DNA of 64,000 nt. It comes from Silvania hatchlandensis. Its GTDB lineage: Bacteria > Pseudomonadota > Gammaproteobacteria > Enterobacterales > Enterobacteriaceae. The position numbers were made by a program, and so were the translations under genes. The DNA lies in the NCBI RefSeq assembly GCF_025564065.1, contig NZ_JAMGZK010000043.1, forward strand, positions 95,292-159,291, given 5' to 3'. Below the pieces are notes generated by a model. It did not search any database, was not told where the DNA came from, and was given only the letters and a program-made list of their open reading frames with translations. Of this stretch, positions 26,666 through 36,750 are shown piece by piece (within the stretch, counting starts at the first letter, position 1; the number at the start of each line of letters is the position of its first letter).

Positions 26666-27079
26666 TTAGCGGGTTAACCCTAAGCGCGGGATCTCAATCG
26701 CCGGACAGCGATCCATCACCACCTGTAATCCCGCGTCACGCGCCAGCACGGCGGCTTGCTCATTAATGACGCCCAACTGCAGCCACAGAGTTTTTGCCCC
26801 AACGGCGATAGCTTCCTGCGCCACGCCCCAGGCGGCTTCGGAATTGCGGAACACATCCACCATATCAATTTTTTCTGGCACATCCGCCAGCGTCGCATAG
26901 CCCTGTTGCCCCAGCAGCGTCTTACCCGCCACTTTCGGCGACACCGGGATCACGTGATAACCGTGATCGAGCAGGTATTTCATCACCCGATAGCTCGGCC
27001 GGTCGGGCTTGTCACTTGCCCCGACCAGAGCAATCGTTTGGGTGGTGGTCAGAATCTCAGCAATATCGTTCTCTTTCAT
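26666..27079 (-). CDS. yccU: YccU, CoA-binding domain protein
   Basis: A 137-residue single CoA_binding Rossmann domain: [39 protein letters not shown] at the start and [14 protein letters not shown] at the end. Function unproven, conserved in enterobacteria between hspQ and yccT. Start at MKENDIAE (27079), as in E. coli; a longer in-frame start at 27151 has no support. Confidence 0.93.
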   Translation of the reverse strand: MKENDIAEILTTTQTIALVGASDKPDRPSYRVMKYLLDHGYHVIPVSPKVAGKTLLGQQGYATLADVPEKIDMVDVFRNSEAAWGVAQEAIAVGAKTLWLQLGVINEQAAVLARDAGLQVVMDRCPAIEIPRLGLTR

Positions 27080-27250
27080 TGTCTTCCTCCTGGCTTTTTC
27101 AAAGTGTACGCCAAAGTGGGTAAGGCAACTATCTATCCCATACGTCTGCATGAGAGCAAATTGCCAGAATATGTCTATATGTTAGTAAATATGATCTGCG
27201 AAAAAATTAGATACATTATTCACACCGCGCGTCTTTGAGAGGAGCTCTCT

Positions 27251-27913
27251 ATGAAAACCGGCATTGCCTGGAGTTTGGTTGCACTGCTGATGCCGGTTTG
27301 CGTTTTTGCTACAACGCTACGGCTCTCCACTGACATCGATTTACTGGTGCTTGATGGAAAAAAAGTGTCCAGTTCATTGCTGCGCGGTGCGGACAGCATT
27401 GAGCTGGATAACGGTCCGCATCAGATTGTGTTTCGGGTTGAAAAAACCATCCGTTTTGGCAACCATGAACAGCGCGTCTATATTTCTCCCCCGCTGGTCG
27501 CCAGCTTTAATACGCAGCGCATCAGCCAGGTTAATTTTAGTCTCCCGCGACTGGAAACAGAAAAAGAGTCGCAACTTTTTGATAATGCGCCCCACATCGA
27601 GTTGCTGGACGGCGATGCGACGCCCATTCCGGTAAAGCTCGATATCCTGACGATTACTGAGACCCCGAAAGGTATCAATTACGAGAATGATACTGAGCGC
27701 TATAACAAGGCCGGGCAAAGCGCGTCTTTACCGCAATTTGCTACCATGATGGCCGATGACAGCGCGCTGCTGTCGGGCGTTTCTGAGCTGGATATGCCGC
27801 CACCGCAATCCCAGACGGTTACAGAACAACGACTTAAATACTGGTTTGCCTTAGCCGATCCCGATACCCGAGCGCGATTTCTGCAGTGGGCGAAGCAGCA
27901 ACCTTCGTCCTGA
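27251..27913 (+). CDS. yccT: YccT/CsgI, periplasmic inhibitor of curli assembly
   Basis: A 220-residue exported DUF2057 (UPF0319) protein with signal peptide ending MPVCVFA before TTLRLS. E. coli YccT, renamed CsgI, restrains CsgA polymerisation. The body has the family's [15 protein letters not shown] opening and a charged C-terminus ([24 protein letters not shown]). GAGAGGAGC precedes the ATG. Confidence 0.92.
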   Translation: MKTGIAWSLVALLMPVCVFATTLRLSTDIDLLVLDGKKVSSSLLRGADSIELDNGPHQIVFRVEKTIRFGNHEQRVYISPPLVASFNTQRISQVNFSLPRLETEKESQLFDNAPHIELLDGDATPIPVKLDILTITETPKGINYENDTERYNKAGQSASLPQFATMMADDSALLSGVSELDMPPPQSQTVTEQRLKYWFALADPDTRARFLQWAKQQPSS

Positions 27914-27992
27914 CCCGCAATATTTATCCCTTTCTCTTGCAGAGTCAGACACTTCCAGTAATCTGTAACCAGTTAATTAATGGATAGAGATT

Positions 27993-28451
27993 ATGGAACT
28001 CACAACTCGCACCCTGCCAGCACGCAAACATATCGCGCTGGTTGCACACGATCACTGCAAACAGATGCTGCTCAACTGGGTTCAGCGTCACAAATCCCTG
28101 CTCGAACAACACCAGCTGTCGGCAACCGGTACAACGGGTAATCTGATCCAACGCGAGACCGGGCTTGAGGTTAATGCCATGCTGAGCGGCCCGTTGGGCG
28201 GCGATCAGCAGGTCGGGGCGCAGATTTCTGAAGGGAAAATTGATGTGCTGATTTTCTTCTGGGACCCGCTCAATGCGGTGCCGCACGATCCGGATGTCAA
28301 AGCGCTGCTGCGCCTGGCGACGGTGTGGAATATCCCGGTCGCCACTAACCTGTCGACAGCAGACTTTATTATTGAGTCACCGCAGTTCCAGTCTCAGAAC
28401 GAAATTCTGATCCCGGATTACCCGCGCTACCTGGCGGATCGCCTGAAGTAA
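27993..28451 (+). CDS. mgsA: Methylglyoxal synthase
   Basis: A 152-residue cytosolic enzyme converting dihydroxyacetone phosphate to methylglyoxal and phosphate, a bypass of lower glycolysis under phosphate limitation. Visible: [28 protein letters not shown] (phosphate site), [44 protein letters not shown] with the catalytic Asp and His region, and length as in E. coli. Confidence 0.96.
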   Translation: MELTTRTLPARKHIALVAHDHCKQMLLNWVQRHKSLLEQHQLSATGTTGNLIQRETGLEVNAMLSGPLGGDQQVGAQISEGKIDVLIFFWDPLNAVPHDPDVKALLRLATVWNIPVATNLSTADFIIESPQFQSQNEILIPDYPRYLADRLK

Positions 28452-28456
28452 TTATC

Positions 28457-28487
28457 GCCGTTGCCGGGTGGCGGCTTCGCCTGCCCG
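28457..28487. repeat. REP element
   Basis: GCCGGGTGGCGGCTTCGCCT followed by GCCCGGCCTGC is a REP (repetitive extragenic palindrome) unit, with GCCGGG pairing to CCCGGC, between the convergent mgsA and helD genes. Confidence 0.8.
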
Positions 28488-28519
28488 GCCTGCTACCTGA
28501 CCTTGTACGGCCGGGTTGT

Positions 28520-30574
28520 TTACGGTTTGCGCGTCAGCGGCACATCAATATTTTTCAACACCTCAACAAACGCCGACGGCTGCTCTTTATTGAACAACAG
28601 CCAGACGCGATGACGCGCACGGGTCATCGCCACGTACAGCAAACGCCGCTCCTCAGCATCCGGAAAATCTTCCACCGCGGGCAGTAACGCCTGCTCCATG
28701 ACCGATTCGCGCGCGGGTGCAGGGAATGCGTCGCTGCCTTCCTGCAGACCCACCACAATCACATAGTCCGCCTGCTGTCCTTTGCTGGCGTGAATGGTCA
28801 TAAAATCCAGTTGCAGCTTCGGCCAGCGAGTGGCGGCTTTCGCCAGGCTGGCCGGCTTAAGGTGGTGATAACGCGCCAGCACCAGAATACGTTCATCAGG
28901 TTTAGCGTAACCGCTCAGCTTATCCAGCAACGCATCAAGCTGATCGTCTGCCAGCAGCGTCACCGCTTTTTTGTCGCCAACGGACAGGCTGTTCAGCGGT
29001 TTTGCCAGCTGGTTCGGGTTCTGCTGAATAAAGCGGTTGGCGACTTCACCGATCCGGTGATTGAAGCGATACGTGGTATCGAGGTCACAACGATCGCCTT
29101 CGCCAAAGTAATGATGGAACGCGGTAGTCAACGACAACTGCGCCCCGCTAAAGCGATAGATCGCCTGCCAGTCGTCGCCCACGGCAAACAGCGTGGTATA
29201 TTTATTTTGCGCCCGCAGTGCCGCCAGCAGCGCCGCGCGCTGGGGAGAGATATCCTGAAACTCATCCACCAGGATGTGTTTCCACGGGCTGACAAAACGG
29301 CCTTTCTCAAGAATGTTGATCGCCTGATGGATCAATCCGGAAAAATCGACCGCATTTTCCTCTTTAAGAGCGGTTTTCCACGCTTTTAACAGGGGGGCCA
29401 TCAGCTTCACCCGTTTTGAAAACAGGGCGCGAATCTCTTCCGGCGCACCGGCAATCATCTCTGCCTGCGCACCGCCGTGCATGCGCATCAGGCTCACCCA
29501 ACGATCCAGACGCGGTGCCAGTCGGCGCGCGAGCTTATCGTTTTGCCAGAAGCTGCCCTCCGGCACCGTCCAGTTGAGCTCCTCTTCCAGCCACTGGCGC
29601 CAGCCTTTAGCCTGGGCTTTTTTCTCGCTGCACTGCTGCTGCCAGGCATCGATAAAAATTTTCTGCCGTGCCTCGGTGTCACTTTCGAGCTGGCTGACCA
29701 CCGGCACTTTTTTGCTCCCTTGCTGAATAATGTACAGGGCCAGCGCATGAAAGGTTCTGGCGGTGATGTCGCGAGTATGCAGTCGCGCCGCGATACGTTC
29801 ATCCATCTCCTGGGCGGCCTTGCGCCCAAATGCCAGCAGGAGGATCTGTTCCGGGGAGGCTTCATTGCGGGTCAAAAGCCAGCCCGCGCGCGCCACCAGC
29901 ACCGAAGTTTTACCGCTCCCGGCACCTGCCAGCACCAGCAACGAACGCTCACCGTTGACCACCGCCCGGGCCTGGGCCGGGTTAAGCGGCGATGACTCAA
30001 TACCGGCAAAAAAATCGGCATACTGGCTGAGCATGGCGGCGGTCCACGCCTGATTGTGCGCCTGTCGGCTTTGATCAATGTCGGTTAACCAGGCCTGGCA
30101 CTGACGCCAGGCCTCACGGCAGTTTTCAAACTCCACCAGCCGCGAGGTCGACAGCGGTAAGGCCTGCAGCGCGTTGACGATTTTTTGCTGCAGCCCCAGG
30201 GTTTTATCCCGCGTGAGCCAACTGTTTTGCTCATGGCTTGCGGCAATCTCATCCAACACGTTGTGCAGAACCTGCGCCGCAACCTGACTCATTTCAGCAC
30301 TCCATTGCTGCCAGAGCATGTTCAGATGGTGATGAAACCGCTGGGTTTCTGCCCATTCGGTGCCGTGCAGCCGCACGACCTTTTCTTCAGGCAGGACAAA
30401 CTCCAGCTCGCCCCACACCAGACCGCGCTTGCAGTGAATGGCCAGCAGCTGATTGAAGGGAATCAAATATTCGTGCCGTTCGCCCGAGACTTTGACCCCG
30501 GCGTTGAGTAGAACGACTTTGTCGTACGGATGTTGTGCCAGGCGTTTGCCTAACGAAGTTGCTTTCAGTTCCAT
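28520..30574 (-). CDS. helD: DNA helicase IV
   Basis: A 684-residue UvrD/Rep-superfamily (SF1A) 3'-5' helicase. The N-terminal HelD-specific region (1-190) precedes the Walker A LLVLAGAGSGKTSVLVARA; Walker B is ILVDEFQDISPQR, motif III FAVGDDWQAIYRFSGA, motif V DFMTIHASKGQQADYVIVVGL and motif VI RRLLYVAMTRARHRVWLL. It acts in recombinational repair. Convergent with mgsA across a REP element and divergent from yccF. Confidence 0.96.
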   Translation of the reverse strand: MELKATSLGKRLAQHPYDKVVLLNAGVKVSGERHEYLIPFNQLLAIHCKRGLVWGELEFVLPEEKVVRLHGTEWAETQRFHHHLNMLWQQWSAEMSQVAAQVLHNVLDEIAASHEQNSWLTRDKTLGLQQKIVNALQALPLSTSRLVEFENCREAWRQCQAWLTDIDQSRQAHNQAWTAAMLSQYADFFAGIESSPLNPAQARAVVNGERSLLVLAGAGSGKTSVLVARAGWLLTRNEASPEQILLLAFGRKAAQEMDERIAARLHTRDITARTFHALALYIIQQGSKKVPVVSQLESDTEARQKIFIDAWQQQCSEKKAQAKGWRQWLEEELNWTVPEGSFWQNDKLARRLAPRLDRWVSLMRMHGGAQAEMIAGAPEEIRALFSKRVKLMAPLLKAWKTALKEENAVDFSGLIHQAINILEKGRFVSPWKHILVDEFQDISPQRAALLAALRAQNKYTTLFAVGDDWQAIYRFSGAQLSLTTAFHHYFGEGDRCDLDTTYRFNHRIGEVANRFIQQNPNQLAKPLNSLSVGDKKAVTLLADDQLDALLDKLSGYAKPDERILVLARYHHLKPASLAKAATRWPKLQLDFMTIHASKGQQADYVIVVGLQEGSDAFPAPARESVMEQALLPAVEDFPDAEERRLLYVAMTRARHRVWLLFNKEQPSAFVEVLKNIDVPLTRKP

Positions 30575-30697
30575 GTCCAGCCCGATCCACGACGTGAGAA
30601 GTTACCTGACAGTTTAACTGCCAGTTTTCAGGTGCTCCAGCGCAAAAAACCGTTACAATCATCGAGCCTTAAACAAAACGGAAAGAACCGAGGTGTT

Positions 30698-31144
30698 ATG
30701 CGTACCGTTCTGAATATTTTGAATTTTGTTCTTGGTGGTTTTGCCACCACCCTTGCCTGGCTGGTGGCGACGCTGGTCAGCATTGTGCTGATCTTCACCC
30801 TGCCGCTGACGCGCTCCTGCTGGGAAATCACCAAACTCTCGCTGGTGCCTTACGGTAACGATGCGATCCACGTCGACGAGCTGGAGCCCGACAGCAAAAG
30901 CGCGCTGCTGAACACCGGCGGAACGCTGCTCAATATAGCGTGGCTGATCGTTTTCGGCTGGTGGCTGTGTCTGATGCATATTGCGGCAGGTATTGCGCAG
31001 TGCCTGACGATAATCGGTATCCCCGTTGGGATCGCTAATTTCAAGATTGCCGCCATTGCCCTGTGGCCTGTGGGGCGCAGAGTGGTCCCTGTTGAAGTCG
31101 CCCGCGCCGCGCGGGACGCCAACGCCCGCCGTCGTTTTCCGTAA
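30698..31144 (+). CDS. yccF: YccF, inner-membrane protein with two DUF307 domains
   Basis: A 148-residue membrane protein. Two YccF domains repeat the layout NxxxGGF/GG.LLNIAW + IVFGWW and end CLTIIGIPVGIANFKIAAIALWPVGRRVV. Function unknown. Starts at MRTVLNILNF with GAGG just upstream. Followed 23 bases later by yccS, probably one operon. Confidence 0.94.
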   Translation: MRTVLNILNFVLGGFATTLAWLVATLVSIVLIFTLPLTRSCWEITKLSLVPYGNDAIHVDELEPDSKSALLNTGGTLLNIAWLIVFGWWLCLMHIAAGIAQCLTIIGIPVGIANFKIAAIALWPVGRRVVPVEVARAARDANARRRFP

Positions 31145-31167
31145 CGTAACAAGGACCGAGTGCGCTC

Positions 31168-33303
31168 ATGCTAAGCCCACTGCTACGCCGCTACACATGG
31201 AACAGCACCTGGCTGTATAACGTCAGGATTTTTATTGCTCTTTGCGGCAGCACCGCCCTGCCCTGGTGTTTAGGTGAGATCAAGCTGACCATCCCGCTGA
31301 CGCTGGGCGTCGTTGCCGGGGCGCTAGCCGATCTGGACGATCGTCTCGCCGGTCGGCTGCGTAATCTGGTCATCACCCTGATCTGCTTCTTTATTGCTTC
31401 GGCTTCGGTTGAATTGCTCTTTCCCTGGCCCTGGCTGTTCGCCCTCGGTCTGATGCTCTCCACCAGCGTCTTTATATTGCTGGGAGGGCTGGGTCAACGT
31501 TACGCCACCATCGCTTTTGGTGCGCTGCTGATTGCTATCTATACCATGCTGGGCGTTTCGCTTTACGACCAGTGGTATCACCAGCCGCTGCTGCTGTTGG
31601 TTGGCGCTGTCTGGTATAACCTGCTCACCCTGGCCGGGCATCTTATTTTCCCCATTCGTCCTTTGCAGGACAATCTGGCGCGCAGCTATGAGCAACTGGC
31701 CCATTATCTGGAGTTAAAGTCCCGGCTGTTCGACCCGGATATTGAGGATGATGGACAGGCACCGCTGTATGAGCTGGCGCTGGCGAATGGCCAACTGGTC
31801 ACCACGTTAAACCAGACTAAAGCCTCGCTGCTTACGCGGTTACGCGGTGACCGCGGTCAGCGCGGCACCCGCAGAACCTTGCACTACTATTTTGTCGCGC
31901 AGGATATTCATGAGCGCGCCAGCTCCTCGCATATTCAGTACGCCAGCCTGCGGGAAAAATTTCGCTACAGCGATGTGATGTTTCGCTTTCAGCGGCTGCT
32001 CTCGATGCAGGCCCAGGCCTGTCAGCAGCTCTCACACTCAATACTGCTACGCACCCCCTATCAGCACGATCTTCGTTTCGAACGGGCGTTCAGCCACCTT
32101 GATGCCGCCCTCGATCGCGTTCATGCCAGCGGAACCTCTGCCGAACAGATGAAAGCGCTGGGGTATCTGTTAAGCAATCTGCGCGCTATCGATGCCCAGC
32201 TCGCCACCATCGAATCAGAGCAGGCGCTGGCCATGCCGGGCAACGAGGCTGAAAACCAGCTTGCAGACGACAGCCTGCACGGTTTCAGCGATATGTGGCT
32301 GCGCTTAAGCCGCAACTTTACGCCGGAGTCCGCCCTCTTTCGCCATGCGGTACGCATGTCGGTGGTGCTCTGTGTCGGCTATGCCTTTATACAGATAACC
32401 GGTCTGAATCATGGCTACTGGATTTTGCTGACCAGCCTGTTCGTTTGTCAGCCCAACTACAATGCCACTCGCCATCGCCTGGCTTTGCGCATTCTCGGTA
32501 CCCTCGCCGGGGTCGCGCTTGGGTTACCCATCCTCTATTTTGTCCCCGCGCTGGAAGGCCAGCTGATCCTTATTGTTATCACCGGGGTGCTGTTCTTCGC
32601 GTTTCGTAACGTACAGTACGCGCACGCCACCATGTTTATTACTCTGCTGGTTTTACTGTGCTTCAACCTGCTCGGCGAAGGTTTCGAAGTCGCGCTGCCG
32701 CGCGTTATTGATACGCTGATTGGCTGCGCCATCGCATGGGCGGCGGTGAGTTTCATCTGGCCAGACTGGCGTTTTCGTAATCTGCCGCGGGTGCTGGATA
32801 ATGCGATCAACGCCAACTGTCGCTATCTCGATGCCATTCTGGAGCAGTATCACCAGGGTCGTGATAATCGCCTGGCCTACCGTATTGCCCGCCGTGATGC
32901 GCATAATCGCGATGCAGAACTGGCGTCAGTGGTATCGAATATGTCGCGGGAACCCCGGGCGACGGAGCAAACCAGTGAGATTGCCTTCCGCCTGCTGTGT
33001 CTGAATCATACTTTTACCAGCTATATCTCGGCGTTGGGTGCACACCGTGAACAGCTTACCAGTCCGACGATCTTAGCCTTGCTGGATGATGCAGTGTGCT
33101 ACGTTGATGATGCCCTTCACCAGCGGCCCGCAGATGAACCGCGCGTGCAACAGGCTTTAGCTGAACTGGCGCAACGCATTTCCCATCTTGAGCCGGAAGC
33201 CGAGAACAAAGCCCAGCTGGTTCTACAGCAAATCGGCCTGCTTATTGCGTTGCTGCCAGAGATATGTCGTTTACAACAGCACGTTAATCAACTGCCGGAA
33301 TGA
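31168..33303 (+). CDS. yccS: YccS, FUSC-family inner-membrane protein
   Basis: A 711-residue protein. Two blocks of membrane helices (about residues 15-150 and 390-530), each part of an FUSC/aromatic acid exporter-like unit, are separated by and followed by soluble helical regions (TIGR01666, YccS/YhfK type). Transport substrate unproven. Its end overlaps the convergent sxy gene by 16 bases. Same yccF-yccS order as in E. coli. Confidence 0.94.
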   Translation: MLSPLLRRYTWNSTWLYNVRIFIALCGSTALPWCLGEIKLTIPLTLGVVAGALADLDDRLAGRLRNLVITLICFFIASASVELLFPWPWLFALGLMLSTSVFILLGGLGQRYATIAFGALLIAIYTMLGVSLYDQWYHQPLLLLVGAVWYNLLTLAGHLIFPIRPLQDNLARSYEQLAHYLELKSRLFDPDIEDDGQAPLYELALANGQLVTTLNQTKASLLTRLRGDRGQRGTRRTLHYYFVAQDIHERASSSHIQYASLREKFRYSDVMFRFQRLLSMQAQACQQLSHSILLRTPYQHDLRFERAFSHLDAALDRVHASGTSAEQMKALGYLLSNLRAIDAQLATIESEQALAMPGNEAENQLADDSLHGFSDMWLRLSRNFTPESALFRHAVRMSVVLCVGYAFIQITGLNHGYWILLTSLFVCQPNYNATRHRLALRILGTLAGVALGLPILYFVPALEGQLILIVITGVLFFAFRNVQYAHATMFITLLVLLCFNLLGEGFEVALPRVIDTLIGCAIAWAAVSFIWPDWRFRNLPRVLDNAINANCRYLDAILEQYHQGRDNRLAYRIARRDAHNRDAELASVVSNMSREPRATEQTSEIAFRLLCLNHTFTSYISALGAHREQLTSPTILALLDDAVCYVDDALHQRPADEPRVQQALAELAQRISHLEPEAENKAQLVLQQIGLLIALLPEICRLQQHVNQLPE

Positions 33304-33914
33304 ATGTCGTTGGTGAGAGGTTGAGTTTTGAACCACGTGAGCAGCTCCCGGCGTCTGATCTCCGGGAGCGCCGCTTCATGCAGACCTACTATTGCCCCTT
33401 CCAGTGCAAACAGCACCTTATAACTGAGGCGCTTGTTCAGCGCCCTTATTTTTAGCCAGCATTGCTCTGCCCCCAGGGTGCGCAGTGTCTCTTCATCAGT
33501 AATGCCGGCGTCATAAAGCAGGATCTCCAGTTGGAAGGTGAGATTGGGTAAATCTTTCAGCCGATGCACCTTGTAACGCTGGCTGCGTTCACGCCGCGCC
33601 GCCTCAAGGGCAAAAGAAGAGAGTTGCAAAAACTGCTCCTGATCCTGCCAGAGTCCTTCATCCACACGGAAATAATTCAACAGGATCGGGCGACCCCGTT
33701 TGACCAGCGTTAAGAAGGTGGTCGCATTTTTGACACAGTACGGCGCGCTCTCTTCACTGGCTCGCAGATACAATTCGCCGCCTGACACCATCGCAAAAAC
33801 CGTGTCATCAACTGCCAGGGTATAGCCACCAAACAATGCGCGATGCTGCACGTCGCCGAGCGGTAAAAGGTATTTCGTAGACTGATAAATCCGCTCATAA
33901 GAGATCTTTTTCAT
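33288..33914 (-). CDS. sxy: Sxy/TfoX, competence regulator and CRP co-activator
   Basis: A 208-residue protein with TfoX N-terminal (about 1-110: YERIYQSTKYLLPLGDVQHRALFGGYTLAVDDTVFAMV) and C-terminal (about 115-200: LKDLPNLTFQLEILLYDAGITDEETLRTLGAEQCWLKI) domains. It enables CRP to activate CRP-S promoters of competence genes. It is clearly diverged from E. coli Sxy, as usual for this protein. It is divergent from sulA. Confidence 0.93.
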   Translation of the reverse strand: MKKISYERIYQSTKYLLPLGDVQHRALFGGYTLAVDDTVFAMVSGGELYLRASEESAPYCVKNATTFLTLVKRGRPILLNYFRVDEGLWQDQEQFLQLSSFALEAARRERSQRYKVHRLKDLPNLTFQLEILLYDAGITDEETLRTLGAEQCWLKIRALNKRLSYKVLFALEGAIVGLHEAALPEIRRRELLTWFKTQPLTNDIHSGS

Positions 33915-34091
33915 GATATTTCCTTTTTAAATCATGGAATAATGTTGTCATCTTTTGTTAACGGATCCGATATCAGGAAAATAGGCAACTTACGATCGAA
34001 CAGCAAGATGATTTTTCAATGTGCCTGATAATTGAACCAAATTTGCGAGGCGCTTTCCGAAAATGAGGTTGATCTTTGGCCGTACAGGGGT

Positions 34092-34111
34092 TACTGTATA
34101 TCCATACAGTA
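34092..34111 (+). promoter_or_regulatory. LexA box of sulA
   Basis: TACTGTATATCCATACAGTA is a perfect CTGT-N8-ACAG SOS box, 21 bases before the sulA start codon and so over the promoter. Confidence 0.96.
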
Positions 34112-34131
34112 ACTACAGGGCTGGGTCGATT

Positions 34132-34641
34132 ATGTTCTCTTCAGGCTACGCAAATCGTTCAACATCTTTCGCTTCTTCCGCAGGCAATAGCACGCACAAT
34201 TCTACTGCGCGTGTTTCCACCGGGCTGATCAGTGAAGTGCTATACCGTGAAGACCAGCCCATGATGACGCAGCTGTTATTGCTGCCTCTGTTGCAGCAGC
34301 TTGGCCAGCAGTCTCGCTGGCAGCTGTGGCTTACGCCACAGCAGAAACTCAGCCGCCAATGGGTGCAGTCCGCGGGCCTGCCGCTGACAAAAGTGATGCA
34401 GATAAGCCAGATGGCGCCATGCCATACTGTGAAGTCGATGGTGAGGGCCTTACGTACCGGGAATTACAGCGTTGTGATCGGCTGGTGTACTGAAGAATTA
34501 ACCGAGGCGGAACAACATTGCCTGGCCGAGGCAGCAGAAGAAGGGAATGCGCTGGGGTTCATTATGCGTCCCGTTAGGGTAGATACGCAGGGTTACGGAC
34601 ACCTGTCTGGGCTAAAAATTCACTCTAATTTGTATCATTGA
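34132..34641 (+). CDS. sulA: SulA, SOS cell-division inhibitor
   Basis: A 169-residue cytosolic protein, same length as E. coli SulA, that binds FtsZ and blocks division during DNA damage and is degraded by Lon. Start at [10 protein letters not shown]; the in-frame ATG further up (34063) would lie upstream of the LexA box and is rejected. The FtsZ-interaction region [27 protein letters not shown] and the C-terminal HSNLYH Lon-recognition tail (ending in His) are kept. Confidence 0.96.
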   Translation: MFSSGYANRSTSFASSAGNSTHNSTARVSTGLISEVLYREDQPMMTQLLLLPLLQQLGQQSRWQLWLTPQQKLSRQWVQSAGLPLTKVMQISQMAPCHTVKSMVRALRTGNYSVVIGWCTEELTEAEQHCLAEAAEEGNALGFIMRPVRVDTQGYGHLSGLKIHSNLYH

Positions 34642-34994
34642 GTAAAAATAGGAGTTTTCCTGGAATTTATTTTGCAAGGGTTGTACACCTTTGGTTCCAT
34701 GCGTAAAAGTATCGACAAGGCTTGTCTGGTGCGGCTTCTTTCAGTTTAGCATGCGCGAATCGACACGATAAATGTTAAATATTGTGTATATAAAACTTTT
34801 TTTTTCATATGCCTGACGGAGTTCACACTTGTAAGTTTTCAGGTACGTTGTAGACTTTACATCGCCAGGGGTGCTCGGCCTAAGCCGAAGATATCGGTAG
34901 GTTTACTCTTTGTCCCCGCCCCCCGGTGAAGGATTTAACCGTGACTCTCATTGAGATTCTCATGGCGATTTTTGGATGATAACGAGGCGCAAAA
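34642..34994 (+). promoter_or_regulatory. ompA promoter and stabilising 5' untranslated leader
   Basis: 353 bp without a gene. The right part matches the E. coli ompA leader as I recall it: GGGGTGCTCGGCCTAAGCCG (hairpin 1), CCCCCGGTGAAGGATTTAAC, and GGATGATAACGAGGCGCAAA directly before the ATG. In E. coli this leader makes the mRNA long-lived and its Shine-Dalgarno region is the target of the sRNA MicA. The left part (34642-34800) is AT-rich and should hold the CRP-influenced promoter. Confidence 0.85.
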
Positions 34995-36047
34995 ATGAAA
35001 AAGACAGCTATCGCGATTGCAGTGGCACTGGCAGGTTTCGCTACCGTAGCGCAGGCCGCTCCGAAAGATAACACCTGGTATACTGGTGCTAAACTGGGTT
35101 GGTCTCAGTTCCACGATACTGGTTTTATCAACAACAACGGTCCAACTCACGAAAATCAGCTTGGTGCTGGTGCGTTTGGTGGCTACCAGGTTAACCCGTA
35201 CGTTGGCTTCGAAATGGGCTACGACTGGTTAGGCCGTATGCCGTACAAAGGCGACAACATCAATGGCGCATTCAAAGCTCAGGGCGTTCAGCTGACCGCT
35301 AAACTGGGTTACCCAATCAATGACCAACTGGACATCTACACTCGTCTGGGTGGTATGGTTTGGCGTGCTGATGCAAAAGCTAACACTCCTGGCGGCGCAT
35401 CCTTCAAAGATCACGACACCGGCGTATCCCCAGTATTTGCTGGCGGCTTAGAATATGCGGTAACTCGTGACATCGCTACCCGTCTGGAATACCAGTGGAC
35501 CAGCAACATCGGTGATGCAAACACCGTGGGTACCCGTCCAGACAACGGTCTGCTGAGCGTGGGTGTTTCCTACCGTTTCGGTCAGCAGGAAGATGTAGCA
35601 CCAGTTGCTCCAGCTCCGGCTCCAGCTCCAGAAGTACAGACCAAGCACTTCACTCTGAAGTCTGACGTTCTGTTCAACTTCAACAAAGCGACTCTGAAAC
35701 CAGAAGGTCAGCAGGCTCTGGATCAGATGTACTCTCAGCTGAGCAACCTGGATCCGAAAGACGGTTCTGTTGTGGTTCTGGGCTTCACCGACCGTATCGG
35801 TTCTGACGCTTACAACCAGGGTCTGTCCGAGAAACGTGCACAGTCTGTTGTTGATTACCTGATCTCTAAAGGTATCCCAAGCAACAAGATCTCCGCACGT
35901 GGTATGGGCGAATCTAACCCAGTTACTGGCAACACCTGTGACAACGTGAAGGCGCGTCCAGCGCTGATCGAATGCCTGGGCCCAGATCGTCGCGTAGAGA
36001 TCGAAGTTAAAGGCATCAAAGACGTTGTAACTCAGCCAGCGGCATAA
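34995..36047 (+). CDS. ompA: Outer-membrane protein A
   Basis: A 350-residue protein: signal peptide ([21 protein letters not shown]), eight-stranded barrel (about mature 1-170), Ala-Pro hinge ([14 protein letters not shown]) and OmpA-like peptidoglycan-binding domain ([51 protein letters not shown]). It links the outer membrane to the cell wall. Codon use is strongly biased to major codons, as expected for one of the most abundant proteins. Confidence 0.98.
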   Translation: MKKTAIAIAVALAGFATVAQAAPKDNTWYTGAKLGWSQFHDTGFINNNGPTHENQLGAGAFGGYQVNPYVGFEMGYDWLGRMPYKGDNINGAFKAQGVQLTAKLGYPINDQLDIYTRLGGMVWRADAKANTPGGASFKDHDTGVSPVFAGGLEYAVTRDIATRLEYQWTSNIGDANTVGTRPDNGLLSVGVSYRFGQQEDVAPVAPAPAPAPEVQTKHFTLKSDVLFNFNKATLKPEGQQALDQMYSQLSNLDPKDGSVVVLGFTDRIGSDAYNQGLSEKRAQSVVDYLISKGIPSNKISARGMGESNPVTGNTCDNVKARPALIECLGPDRRVEIEVKGIKDVVTQPAA

Positions 36048-36060
36048 GTTATCGTCTTAA

Positions 36061-36087
36061 AAAAACCCCGCCTGTGCGGGGTTTTTT
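36061..36087 (+). terminator. ompA terminator
   Basis: ACCCCGC, CTGT loop, GCGGGGT, then six T, starting 14 bases after the stop. The A-run on the left makes it usable for convergent matP. Confidence 0.95.
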
Positions 36088-36111
36088 ATTGCCTGTAAGA
36101 AAGAGATAACG

Positions 36112-36564
36112 TTACTTTTTGCCCAGCATGGCCTCAAGATCGGTTTTCAGCGACGACATCTGACTGGCGTACTTCTCTTTATGCTCTGCATCTTCTATAA
36201 GTTGCACTATCGTTTCTGATAACGTTTTCCCACGCCGTTGGGCCAGCCCTGCCAGCCGTTGCCAGACCATATATTCCAGGTCGATCGACTTTTTGCGGGT
36301 ATGCTGATGCTCAGCATTAAAATGCCGTTTTCGCCTCGCGCGAATAGTCTGCTTCATGCGGTTCAGCAGCGCTGGATTAATGTGTTTTTCTATCCAGCTG
36401 TTGACCTGAACCGGATCATTTTCGAGGGTTAGCAATAAATCTACAGCATTATTTGCTGCACTGGCTTCGAGGTAGCACGTGATCAATTCCCCTTCACGGT
36501 GTTTCTTGACCAGATACTTCCATTTCCAGCCGCTTTCGAGGTTTTCCAGTTGTTGGTATTTCAT
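36112..36564 (-). CDS. matP: MatP, Ter macrodomain organiser
   Basis: A 150-residue DNA-binding protein that binds matS sites and condenses the terminus region. The N-terminal four-helix part ([29 protein letters not shown]) is followed by a ribbon-helix-helix ([33 protein letters not shown]) and C-terminal coiled coil. Same place between ompA and ycbZ as in E. coli. Confidence 0.96.
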   Translation of the reverse strand: MKYQQLENLESGWKWKYLVKKHREGELITCYLEASAANNAVDLLLTLENDPVQVNSWIEKHINPALLNRMKQTIRARRKRHFNAEHQHTRKKSIDLEYMVWQRLAGLAQRRGKTLSETIVQLIEDAEHKEKYASQMSSLKTDLEAMLGKK

Positions 36565-36651
36565 TGCGATCCCAATGTGACCGTGTAACTGTGTTCAGAA
36601 TATCAGTTTTTTGGCAATCTGCTGAAAAGAAATCATATCCTGTGACCGCCA

Positions 36652-36667
36652 GTGACGCATTCGTCAC
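36652..36667. promoter_or_regulatory. GTGAC-N6-GTCAC palindrome between matP and ycbZ
   Basis: GTGACGCATTCGTCAC has 6-bp arms and lies in the divergent promoter region of matP and ycbZ. The half-sites equal those of matS (GTGACRNYGTCAC), but the central spacer is three bases longer, so normal MatP binding is doubtful. Confidence 0.3.
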
Positions 36668-36750
36668 GGTAATCTCCGATTACCTCATGGGCAGAGCCTG
36701 CGCCTTACGGTATACTCCATCGTTTTACATCTGACTAAAAAACATCAACT

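Noticed and set aside
36652..36667. matS site
   Set aside because: matS needs three bases between GTGAC and GTCAC; this has six. Kept only as an unassigned palindrome.
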